DNA from: an uncultured Bacilli bacterium
GTDB taxonomy: Bacteria; Bacillota_I; Bacilli_A; RF39; UBA660
DNA length: 34,412 nt
Direction: 5' to 3'
NCBI GenBank assembly: GCA_947632625.1
Contig: CANRPZ010000003.1
Location: 1-34,412, forward strand
Below are positions 1 to 6,993 of the stretch, in pieces (positions within the stretch are counted from its first letter, which is position 1; each line of letters opens with the position of its first letter). Position numbers and translations under genes: made by a program. The notes under the pieces are model-generated. The model saw only the letters and a list, made by a program, of their open reading frames with translations. It made no database searches and was not told the origin of the DNA.

Positions 1-725
1 ATTCTTTTGACTATTATAGTTTATGGGAAGAAATTAACAATGAAAATTTTAATTCCGTGGAATCCCACAGAATTAAAATTGCTGAAGTTCCATATAATAG
101 ATTTACTATGACCCCAAATAAATGGCAAAAAAATTTTAATGCTATTGGCATTATTCCAAGTAGTGGAAAATATAGTAAAGGTACTTTTGCTCATCCAGAT
201 ATTGCTTTTGAATTTGCCAGTTGGCTATCACCCGAATTTAAATTATATTTAATAACTGAATTTGAAAGATTAAAAACGAATGAAGCTTATCAATATAAAG
301 TTGAGTGGAATGCTACTAGACTTTTATCAAAAGTTAATTATGTAGTTCATACAGATGCAATTAAGAAATGCATAGTTCCAACTTTATCTGAAAAACAAAA
401 ACAGTTAGTTTATGCAGAAGAAGCTGATGTATTAAATGTTGCATTATTTGGAATGACCGCAAAAGAATGGCGAGAAAATAATCCGGAACTTGCAGAAAAT
501 GGAAATTTAAGAGATTATACAGATTTACTTCATTTAGTAATTTTAAATAATTTACAAAACACAAATGCAGAATTAATTGAAGAAAAAGTCCCTCAAAGAG
601 AAAGACTTATTAGATTAAACAATTCAGCAAGAAGACAAATGGAAGCATTAAAAGATAATAAAAGTCTTAAAGATTTAGAATTATTACAAAAGCAAGTTAA
701 TAAGAATAAGTTGATTGAACAATAA
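1..725 (+). CDS. KilA-N domain protein, 5' truncated by window edge
   Basis: The reading frame is open from base 3 to the TAA at 723-725, so the gene starts before the window. A GTG at 57 is in frame but is probably internal, because the residues before it (LWEEINNENFN, bases 24-53) match the usual continuation of a KilA-N domain. The segment AHPDIAFEFASWLSPEFKLY is the conserved end of the KilA-N fold, a DNA-binding domain known from phages and common in gut Firmicutes accessory DNA. After it come about 130 residues rich in charged helices (ERLIRLNNSARRQMEALKDNK), probably a coiled or helical oligomerisation part. The exact target and role are unknown. Its presence next to two other non-core genes suggests an accessory insertion left of prfB. 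Family confidence is high, function low. Confidence 0.85.
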   Translation, partial: SFDYYSLWEEINNENFNSVESHRIKIAEVPYNRFTMTPNKWQKNFNAIGIIPSSGKYSKGTFAHPDIAFEFASWLSPEFKLYLITEFERLKTNEAYQYKVEWNATRLLSKVNYVVHTDAIKKCIVPTLSEKQKQLVYAEEADVLNVALFGMTAKEWRENNPELAENGNLRDYTDLLHLVILNNLQNTNAELIEEKVPQRERLIRLNNSARRQMEALKDNKSLKDLELLQKQVNKNKLIEQ

Positions 726-778
726 AAAAATTATATAATTAAGTTGGTAAAAGAATGTTGAAAATTTCCTCATATATA

Positions 779-801
779 CCTCATTTTATTAAAAAATGAG
801 G
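779..801. repeat. 9-bp perfect inverted repeat between two direct CCTCA repeats
   Basis: CCTCATTTT at 779-787 and AAAATGAGG at 793-801 form a perfect hairpin with a 5-base loop. The same core recurs as AATTTCCTCA at 763-772 and 815-824. There is no T-tract after the stem on either strand, so it does not look like a terminator. The symmetry and its place just before the promoter at 811-839 suggest an operator, which is an inference. Confidence 0.4.
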
Positions 802-810
802 AAAAATACC

Positions 811-839
811 TTGCAATTTCCTCAATATCAATATTATAT
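811..839 (+). promoter_or_regulatory. Predicted sigma-A promoter for the 877 gene
   Basis: TTGCAA (811-816), 17 bp, then TTATAT (834-839). The predicted start of transcription is near 846, shortly before the ribosome binding site AAAGGTGG at 862-869. The second AATTTCCTCA repeat (815-824) lies in the spacer. Confidence 0.45.
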
Positions 840-876
840 GAGTAAAATTGTGAGAAAAATGAAAGGTGGTTTTGGT

Positions 877-1464
877 ATGAATAAAGAAATATTACAACAA
901 ATAAAACGAGAGTATCACTTATTAAGCTTAAATGAGTCATTAGATAAAATAGAGAATTGTTATAAAGAATCTTACATTCTTGAAAAAATTATTAATAAAT
1001 ATGGTAAGGGATTAATTGAGGAAACCAACAACTTATGGTTCTGGTTTTTAGATGTTTCCATAAGTCAATACGAAAAGATATTTAGAAAAACATTAGAAAA
1101 AACGGATAAAGATAGAATGGTGTCTGTATATTTAGACCTTGAAAATTCTCAAAGAATACTTGTCATTTCTTTAGAAGAACAAGTGGCTTTTGAAACTAAA
1201 AATAAAGTAATAAGAGGTAAAAGAACAATAGAGGATGCCGAGGATCGTTATTTTAATACAAGATTTGAATATTTTAATTTATGTATTCATGAAGGACAAG
1301 AGATAGCGATAAAAACAATATTACATGAAGAAGATTGTCGACTTGAGGAAGCTAAAAAAATTAGAAATGAAAAGATAAAAAAGCTAAATGACGTATTGAA
1401 ATATCATTTAATTTCCAAAGATGAATATGAAAAAGAAAGACAACTTGTTTTATCAAAAAAATAA
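877..1464 (+). CDS. Unknown helical protein with SHOCT-like C-terminus
   Basis: 195 residues, not recognised. An in-frame ATG exists at 796, but the ATG at 877 is chosen because it has a good ribosome binding site (AAAGGTGG at 862-869, 7 bases away) and because the inverted repeat and promoter lie between the two. The protein is soluble and charged, with no signal peptide or membrane segment. Residues from about 165 on (IKKLNDVLKYHLISKDEYEK) follow the pattern of SHOCT-type short C-terminal helical hairpins (basic helix, turn with 'Is-k-E/D-Y/F', second helix). Such motifs are usually found at the ends of otherwise unrelated proteins and may mediate oligomerisation. The gene is 36 bases upstream of the reductase-like gene and probably cotranscribed with it. 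It could be cargo of an accessory element. Confidence 0.65.
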   Translation: MNKEILQQIKREYHLLSLNESLDKIENCYKESYILEKIINKYGKGLIEETNNLWFWFLDVSISQYEKIFRKTLEKTDKDRMVSVYLDLENSQRILVISLEEQVAFETKNKVIRGKRTIEDAEDRYFNTRFEYFNLCIHEGQEIAIKTILHEEDCRLEEAKKIRNEKIKKLNDVLKYHLISKDEYEKERQLVLSKK

Positions 1465-1500
1465 GTAAAAATATTAAAAGAGAAAAGGATGGATTTAATT

Positions 1501-2193
1501 ATGGAAAGACCTATCACAACTTTATTTATGTTAGAATCTTTGGATGGTAAAATTAATAGCGGTAATAATGATGCATTAGATGCAGATAAAGATTGGTGCA
1601 AAATAGATGGAGTAAAAGAAGGATTACCACAATATTATGATATTGAAGCGACCACAGATATTTATTCCTTAAACACAGGACGTGTTATGGCTAAAATTGG
1701 TGTTAATGAAAGAAAAGAATTTCATGAAAAAATAGACATAAGATTTATAATTATAGATAATAAGCCTCATTTAAATGAAAATGGAATTAATTATTTATGC
1801 TATTGGGTAGAAAAATTAATTTTGGTAACCACTAATAAAAATCATATTGCCTTTTCATTAAAAGAAAAATATGAGAATTTAGATATAATTTATTACAATA
1901 ACTTGGATTTAAAAAAATTATTATTTGATATAAAAGAAAAATATAACGCTGAAAGAATTACAATTCAATCTGGTGGAAATTTAAATGGTTTATTTTTAAG
2001 AGAAAATTTAATCGATTATGTTAATATAGTAATTGCTCCTTTATTAGTTGGAGGGCATGATACATCAACTTTGATTGATGGAGAAGCAATAAGTAAAGTT
2101 GAAGATTTAAACAAATTAAGAGCATTAGAATTGATTGAATGTAATAAACTAAATAATTCGTATATTCAGTTAATTTATAAAGTAAAAAAATAA
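1501..2193 (+). CDS. RibD C-terminal / DHFR-like reductase family protein
   Basis: 230 residues of the RibD-C superfamily, which has the dihydrofolate-reductase-like NAD(P)H-binding fold used in riboflavin synthesis (5-amino-6-ribosylaminouracil reductase) and in many stand-alone reductases of unknown substrate. Visible marks are the N-terminal strand TLFMLESLDGKINSG (SLDGKI is the family signature) and the late glycine-rich cofactor segment IQSGGNLNGLFLRENLID followed by IAPLLVGG. No deaminase domain is present and no riboflavin genes are nearby, so it is unlikely to be RibD proper. The ATG at 1501 is preferred over the in-frame ATG at 1489 because AAAAGGA (1483-1489) is placed to serve 1501 and would overlap 1489. 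It follows the 877 gene closely and likely shares its transcript. Confidence 0.8.
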   Translation: MERPITTLFMLESLDGKINSGNNDALDADKDWCKIDGVKEGLPQYYDIEATTDIYSLNTGRVMAKIGVNERKEFHEKIDIRFIIIDNKPHLNENGINYLCYWVEKLILVTTNKNHIAFSLKEKYENLDIIYYNNLDLKKLLFDIKEKYNAERITIQSGGNLNGLFLRENLIDYVNIVIAPLLVGGHDTSTLIDGEAISKVEDLNKLRALELIECNKLNNSYIQLIYKVKK

Positions 2194-2267
2194 GGTATTC
2201 TATAAATATAGCAAGAGAAATTATGAAATTATATAATCAATTTTTTAGTAGTTTTAAAAATGCCAAG

Positions 2268-2320
2268 TAAGAACGTAGGATTATGATAAAATTTTTAAGG
2301 CAAATCATAACATGTTCTTA
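2268..2320. repeat. Interrupted inverted repeat upstream of prfB promoter
   Basis: TAAGAAC (2268-2274) pairs with GTTCTTA (2314-2320), and inside it TTATGAT (2281-2287) pairs with ATCATAA (2304-2310), separated by a 16-base loop and small internal loops. There is no T-tract, so it is not a standard terminator. It could be a structured RNA, a binding site or an insertion scar. No open reading frame covers it. Confidence 0.35.
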
Positions 2321-2366
2321 ATTCTTAGAGGTTGATTAAATAAAAAAGTAAAGCAAGATTATAAGA

Positions 2367-2395
2367 TTGTTTAATTATAAGAATGATAGTATACT
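2367..2395 (+). promoter_or_regulatory. Predicted sigma-A promoter of prfB
   Basis: TTGTTT (2367-2372), exactly 17 bp, then TATACT (2390-2395). It gives a leader of about 55-60 bases before the prfB ATG at 2460. Confidence 0.7.
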
Positions 2396-2420
2396 TTATT
2401 TAGTAAAATAAAAAATAAAG

Positions 2421-2449
2421 AAAGGAAAGTAATCGATTTTAAGATTACT
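2421..2449 (+). promoter_or_regulatory. prfB ribosome binding site followed by a 7-bp hairpin before the start codon
   Basis: The only Shine-Dalgarno-like sequence, AAAGGAA at 2421-2427, is 32 bases from the ATG at 2460, too far for normal initiation. Between them AGTAATC (2428-2434) and GATTACT (2443-2449) form a perfect 7-bp stem with an 8-base loop. Folding removes 22 bases and leaves 10 bases (2450-2459) between binding site and ATG, a normal distance. No other start codon lies in this frame downstream of the TAA at 2430. Confidence 0.5.
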
Positions 2450-2459
2450 AAAACATACC

Positions 2460-3549
2460 ATGGACAAAAAAGAATTATTAAATACTTTAAATCAATTGTT
2501 AGAAAAAGTAGATGAATTAGGGAGGGGACTTTGACTTACCCCAAAAAGAAAAAAGAATACAAGAATTAGAACAAAAAGTTAATGATGAAAATTTTTGGCA
2601 AAACGTTGAAGAATCGACCAGCGTGAATCAAGAATTAACAGCTTTAAAAAAAGAAAGAGATTTTTTTATACAAACGAAAAAAAGTTTGGAAGAAGATATA
2701 GAACTTATTGATATTATAGAAGAACATGAACTTGAAAACTTAAAAAAAGAAATAGACGTTTTAGAACAAGAAATAAAAAATCTAGAAATCAATTGTTTGT
2801 TAAGTAAAGAATTTGACCAATTAAACTGTTATCTAGAAATTCATCCTGGCGCTGGTGGAACAGAGTCTTGTGATTGGGCAAGTATGCTAGCTCGTATGTA
2901 TACAAGATTTTGTGAAAGCAATCATTATAATTACGAAATTATAGAAAGTCAAAAAGGTGAAGAAGCGGGGCTTAAAAGTTTTACTATGTATATAAAAGGA
3001 TTATATGCTTATGGTTATTTAAAAAATGAAAAAGGAATTCATAGATTGGTACGTATTTCTCCTTTTGATTCAAATAAAAGACGTCATACCTCTTTTGCAT
3101 CTGTTTTAGTAACCCCTGAATATAAACATACCATTTCGGTGGACATTAAAGAAAGTGATTTAAAAATAGATGTTTATCACTCAAGTGGAGCTGGTGGTCA
3201 AAGTGTAAACACATCAAATTCAGCTGTTAGAATTACCCACTTACCAACCAAAATTGTTGTGACTTGTCAAAATGAACGAAGCCAAATGCAAAATAAAGAG
3301 CAAGCTATGAAAATGTTAAGAAATAAACTTTATGAATTAGAATTACAAAAACAAGAACAACAACAAAATAATTTAAAAGGAACAATCCAAAATATTGAGT
3401 TTGGTAATCAAATTCGTAGTTATGTTTTAGAACCTTATAAATTAATAAAGGATCATCGTAGTGGCTATGAAACTAGCGATGTTTTAAAAGTACTAGACGG
3501 TGATTTATTGCCAATTTTAGAATCCGTTTTAAAAAATAAAAAAGAATAA
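2460..3549 (+). CDS. prfB: Peptide chain release factor 2 (programmed +1 frameshift)
   Basis: RF2 recognises UAA and UGA stop codons and releases the nascent peptide. The gene is read in two frames. Frame one runs from ATG 2460 for 24 codons to CTT TGA (2529-2534); a +1 shift continues with GAC at 2533 to TAA 3547-3549, giving about 362 residues, the usual RF2 length. The N-terminus (MDKKELLNTLNQLLEKVDEL) and the helical continuation with DENFW are typical. The tripeptide anticodon SPF of RF2 (not PxT of RF1) appears in RISPFDSNKRR, and the catalytic GGQ loop in SSGAGGQSVNTS. tilS follows with its own promoter 50 bases downstream. Identification is very secure. The unusual start-codon spacing is described separately. 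Confidence 0.96.
2521..2535 (+). other. prfB programmed +1 frameshift site
   Basis: GGAGG (2521-2525) acts as internal Shine-Dalgarno, 3 bases before CTT TGA C (2529-2535). This is the classic RF2 autoregulatory arrangement: when RF2 is scarce the ribosome pauses at UGA, slips +1 on CUU and reads GAC. It shows that UGA is a stop codon in this organism. Confidence 0.95.
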
Positions 3550-3550
3550 A

Positions 3551-3579
3551 TTGCATTTTTCATTATTTCGTTTTACAAT
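3551..3579 (+). promoter_or_regulatory. Predicted sigma-A promoter of tilS
   Basis: TTGCAT (3551-3556), 17 bp, TACAAT (3574-3579). It starts right after the prfB stop codon. The ribosome binding site AGGTGG follows at 3591-3596. Confidence 0.6.
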
Positions 3580-3600
3580 AAGACAAATCTAGGTGGTAAT

Positions 3601-4944
3601 ATGAAAAACACATTAGAATTTATAAGAAAAATATTAGAAAAAAATTCAACAATTGTCTTGGGACTTTCTGGAGGTCCTGATTCAATGTGTCTTTTTAACA
3701 TTCTTTTAAAATTTAAAGAAGAATATAATTTAAAAATTATTTGTGCTCATGTAAATCACAACGTAAGAAAAGAAAGTAAAGAAGAAGAAGAATTTGTCAA
3801 AAAAATTGTTTTAAAAAATAATTGCTTATTTGAAACCACAAAATTAAATCTTAATCATAAAAATTTTGAAGCCAATGCCAGAAAAGAAAGATATGCCTTT
3901 TTTAATGAAATGGTAAAAAAATATCAAGCAAAATATTTAATGACGGCTCATCATGGCGATGATTTGGTAGAGACAATTTTAATGCATATGACTAGAGGAA
4001 GCCATTTTTATGGATATTGTGGATTTAAAAAAATTACTCATTTTGATAATTTTTCTTTAGTAAGACCCCTAATATATCTAACCAAAGAGGATATTTTAAA
4101 CTATTGCAAAGAAAATAAAATTTCTTATTGCCTTGATAAAACAAATGATAGCGATGTACACACAAGAAATCGATATCGAAAAGTTATTTTGCCATTTTTA
4201 AAAAAAGAAAATAAAAATGTTCATTTAAAATATTTGCAATTTAGTGAAGAAATTGAAACTATAGAGGATTATTTACAAAAAAAGACATTAGATGCCTTGA
4301 CGAAAATTAGGAGTTTTGATAAAGTAAATTTGCACGAATTAAATAAGCTTGAACCGCTTATAAAAAAACGTGTCCTTGAGTATATATTAAAAGAAGAGTA
4401 CCAAAACGATATTATACTTATAACGAATAAACATATTAAAGCGATAATTGCTCTATGCACATCAAATAAAGCCAATACTAGTATCGATTTACCTCTTCAA
4501 AAAAAGGCTATAAAAGAATACAACCTACTATACTTTAGTAATAAAAAAAATCCAAAAAGAGAAGAATATATATTAGAAGATGAAATAATATTAAATGAAC
4601 ACGAAAAAATTATAAAAGTAAAAGATTCTGATATTTTGAAAAGTAATTATTTAATAAGATTAAATTCTCAAGAAATTTCTCTTCCCTTAAAAGTCCGATT
4701 TAAAAAAGATCAAGATAGGATGGCAGTAAAAAATTTAAAAGGACATAAAAAATTGAAAGATATTTTTATAGATGAAAAAGTACCTTTAAGTAAGAGAAAT
4801 CAATATCCTATAGTAGTAGATAATAAAAACACGATTCTTTGGGTACCAGGTTTAAAAAAATCAAAGTTTGATAAAAATAAAGATGAATTTTATGATATAA
4901 TATATAAGTATGTAATTGATAAGGAGGATTATAATGAAAAATAA
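3601..4944 (+). CDS. tilS: tRNA(Ile)-lysidine synthase
   Basis: TilS is an ATP-dependent N-type PP-loop ligase that attaches lysine to C34 of the CAU-anticodon tRNA-Ile, changing decoding from AUG to AUA. This is essential in most bacteria. The 447-residue protein begins with the PP-loop SGGPDS at residues 23-28, followed by the family motif TAHHGDDLVETILMHMTRGS (near residues 118-137). The C-terminal TilS domain is visible at RFKKDQDRMAVKNLKGHKK and the following residues. The start at 3601 has AGGTGG at 3591-3596. The 3' end overlaps ftsH by 11 bases and carries the ftsH ribosome binding site. In Bacillus subtilis hprT sits between tilS and ftsH; here it is missing. Confidence 0.95.
   Translation: MKNTLEFIRKILEKNSTIVLGLSGGPDSMCLFNILLKFKEEYNLKIICAHVNHNVRKESKEEEEFVKKIVLKNNCLFETTKLNLNHKNFEANARKERYAFFNEMVKKYQAKYLMTAHHGDDLVETILMHMTRGSHFYGYCGFKKITHFDNFSLVRPLIYLTKEDILNYCKENKISYCLDKTNDSDVHTRNRYRKVILPFLKKENKNVHLKYLQFSEEIETIEDYLQKKTLDALTKIRSFDKVNLHELNKLEPLIKKRVLEYILKEEYQNDIILITNKHIKAIIALCTSNKANTSIDLPLQKKAIKEYNLLYFSNKKNPKREEYILEDEIILNEHEKIIKVKDSDILKSNYLIRLNSQEISLPLKVRFKKDQDRMAVKNLKGHKKLKDIFIDEKVPLSKRNQYPIVVDNKNTILWVPGLKKSKFDKNKDEFYDIIYKYVIDKEDYNEK
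4893..4901 (+). promoter_or_regulatory. Possible internal extended -10 promoter for ftsH
   Basis: TGATATAAT (extended -10, TATAAT at 4896-4901) lies in the tilS 3' end, about 33 bases before the ftsH ATG. There is no good -35 at 17 bp. It may be chance in AT-rich coding sequence. Confidence 0.3.
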
Positions 4945-6913
4945 TAACAATACAATTAAAAACTTATTCCCTTATTTGGTATTAATAGTAGTTATCTTTT
5001 TTGTATTAACTGTATTAAACTTTGGGGGGACAATAAATCATAGTTTAACAACTGGAGAACTTTTAAGTGAATTAGAAAAAAGTAACGTTACAGAAATTAC
5101 AATTACACCTAAAAGTAATGATTCTGTATATTATATTGAAGGAAAATTAGCAAACTATAAAGAAAAAGAAAGCTTTTCTGCTAAAGTTGTCGAAGAGGAT
5201 TTAACAGAAATAACCAATTATGCTAAAGAACATGATTTAGAGGTTTATGAAACCAATAAAGATCCAGGTTCTATATCTTTAATTTATATAATTGTGAATT
5301 TCTTACCTTTAGTCCTTATTATTGGAGCTTCTTACATTTTAATTACGAAAATGGCTGGAAGCAATAAAAATTCTATGGACTTTGGAAGAAGCCGTGCTAG
5401 ACTATCTGAAGATGGTGGTTCAACTAAATTTAGTGATGTAGCAGGACTTAAAGAAGAAAAAGAAGAGGTTGCTGAACTAATTGATTTCTTAAAAAATCCT
5501 AAAAAATTCCAAAAGTTAGGAGCAAGAATTCCGAAAGGTGTTTTATTAGTTGGTCCTCCAGGAACAGGTAAAACTTTACTTGCAAAAGCAGTTGCAGGAG
5601 AAGCCAATGTACCTTTCTATTACATTAGTGGATCTGATTTTGTGGAATTATTTGTCGGTGTTGGTGCAAGTCGTGTAAGAGATATGTTTAAAGAAGCCAA
5701 AAAGAATGCACCATGTCTAATCTTTATAGATGAAATTGATGCCGTAGGTCGTCAACGTGGAGCAGGTCTTGGTGGAGGTCACGATGAACGTGAACAAACA
5801 TTAAACCAATTGCTTACTGAAATGGATGGATTTGGAGCGAATGAAGGAATTATTATTATTGCTGCAACCAATAGACCGGATGTTTTAGACCCAGCTCTAT
5901 TGAGACCAGGAAGATTTGATAGACAAGTTACTGTTAATTTACCAGATACAAAAGAACGTGAAGCAATTTTAAAAGTTCATGCTAAAAATAAAATTCTTGA
6001 TAAATCAGTAAGTTTAGAAAATGTTAGTGCTAGAACTCCAGGCTTTAGTGGTGCTGATCTTGAAAACTTACTTAACGAAGCCGCTTTACTTGCTGTAAGA
6101 AAAGATGAAGAAGCCATTACAATGGATGATATTGATGAAGCAACGGATCGTGTATTAATGGGTCCAGCCAAAACAAGTCGTAAAATAACAGATAAAGAAA
6201 AGAAACTTGTAAGTATTCATGAATCTGGTCATGCAGTTATAGGTATTAAATTAGAAGATGCCAACGAGGTTCATAAAATAACGATTATTCCACGTGGTAT
6301 GGCTGGTGGTTATACGATGATGCTTCCAAAAGAAGAAAAAATATCTGTTATGACCGAAAAAGAATTACTCGCAACAATTACTGGTTTACTTGGTGGTCGT
6401 GCTGCTGAAGAATTATTTTTAGGAGAAATAACAACTGGAGCAAGCGATGATTTTAAAAAGGCTACCAATATAGCACGTAGTATGGTTTCTGAATATGGTA
6501 TGAGTGAACTTGGTCCAATGCAATACGAACAAAAAAGCGAAGGTGTCTTTTTAGGTAGAGATTATAATAAAACGAAAAATTATTCTGATCAAGTTGCTTT
6601 AGAAATTGATAGAGAGGTTCGTAAAATTATTGAAAACTGTTATAAAGATGCTAAAAGAATTTTAAGTGAAAATGAAGATTTAGTAATGACATTAAGTAAA
6701 GCTTTAATTGAAAAGGAAACGTTAACTAAAGAAGAAATTGAATCACTTGTAACCACTGGTAAAATAGAAGAGAATTTAGAACCTTTGAAAGAAGATGAAC
6801 CTTCCTTACTAAAATTAAGAGAAATTGCTAAAGCTAATAAAATTAAAGGTTATACAAAAATGACCAAAGAAGAATTAGAAGAAGCTATTAAAGATTTAGA
6901 TAGTTTAAAATAA
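4934..6913 (+). CDS. ftsH: ATP-dependent zinc metalloprotease FtsH with extra C-terminal tail
   Basis: Membrane-anchored hexameric AAA+ protease that extracts and degrades membrane and regulatory proteins. The ATG at 4934 is chosen (AAGGAGG at 4921-4927, 6 bases away), giving 659 residues; the TTG at 4916 would precede this site. Two transmembrane helices (about 11-30 and 114-140) flank a short extracytoplasmic domain. Then come Walker A GPPGTGKT (207-214), Walker B CLIFIDEIDAV, the second region of homology (ATNRPDVLDPALLRPGRFD) and the zinc site HESGH (429-433). After the peptidase domain the last ~33 residues (LREIAKANKIKGYTKMTKEE and onward) resemble a Rho-N/SAP-type helix-extended-helix motif, which is not part of ordinary FtsH. 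The gene overlaps tilS by 11 bases and ends in its own terminator. Confidence 0.97.
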   Translation: MKNNNNTIKNLFPYLVLIVVIFFVLTVLNFGGTINHSLTTGELLSELEKSNVTEITITPKSNDSVYYIEGKLANYKEKESFSAKVVEEDLTEITNYAKEHDLEVYETNKDPGSISLIYIIVNFLPLVLIIGASYILITKMAGSNKNSMDFGRSRARLSEDGGSTKFSDVAGLKEEKEEVAELIDFLKNPKKFQKLGARIPKGVLLVGPPGTGKTLLAKAVAGEANVPFYYISGSDFVELFVGVGASRVRDMFKEAKKNAPCLIFIDEIDAVGRQRGAGLGGGHDEREQTLNQLLTEMDGFGANEGIIIIAATNRPDVLDPALLRPGRFDRQVTVNLPDTKEREAILKVHAKNKILDKSVSLENVSARTPGFSGADLENLLNEAALLAVRKDEEAITMDDIDEATDRVLMGPAKTSRKITDKEKKLVSIHESGHAVIGIKLEDANEVHKITIIPRGMAGGYTMMLPKEEKISVMTEKELLATITGLLGGRAAEELFLGEITTGASDDFKKATNIARSMVSEYGMSELGPMQYEQKSEGVFLGRDYNKTKNYSDQVALEIDREVRKIIENCYKDAKRILSENEDLVMTLSKALIEKETLTKEEIESLVTTGKIEENLEPLKEDEPSLLKLREIAKANKIKGYTKMTKEELEEAIKDLDSLK

Positions 6914-6928
6914 TCTAAATCTTTTTTT
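6890..6928 (+). terminator. Intrinsic terminator of ftsH overlapping its stop codon
   Basis: AAAGATTTAGAT (6890-6901) pairs over 12 bases with ATCTAAATCTTT (6913-6924), loop of 11, followed by T residues to 6928. The stop codon TAA (6911-6913) lies in the loop and the first stem base. Confidence 0.8.
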
Positions 6929-6937
6929 CTGATTTAA

Positions 6938-6966
6938 TTGCAAAAGTAAAAAGAGTTTAGTATAAT
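6938..6966 (+). promoter_or_regulatory. Strong predicted promoter of the variable surface protein gene
   Basis: TTGCAA (6938-6943), 17 bp, and a perfect TATAAT (6961-6966). The ribosome binding site AGGAGG (6978-6983) and ATG 6994 follow. It is among the best promoters in the window. Confidence 0.8.
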
Positions 6967-6993
6967 TAAATTAACATAGGAGGAAAAAGAATT

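Noticed and set aside
729..741. Palindrome AATTATATAATT after the KilA-N gene as terminator
   Set aside because: It is only A/T, short, and lacks a T-tract; such palindromes are expected by chance in this composition.
2623..3549. prfB as a 308-residue protein from GTG 2623
   Set aside because: The frame is open to GAC 2533, preceded by the RF2 frameshift site and a 24-codon first frame; the joined length fits RF2.
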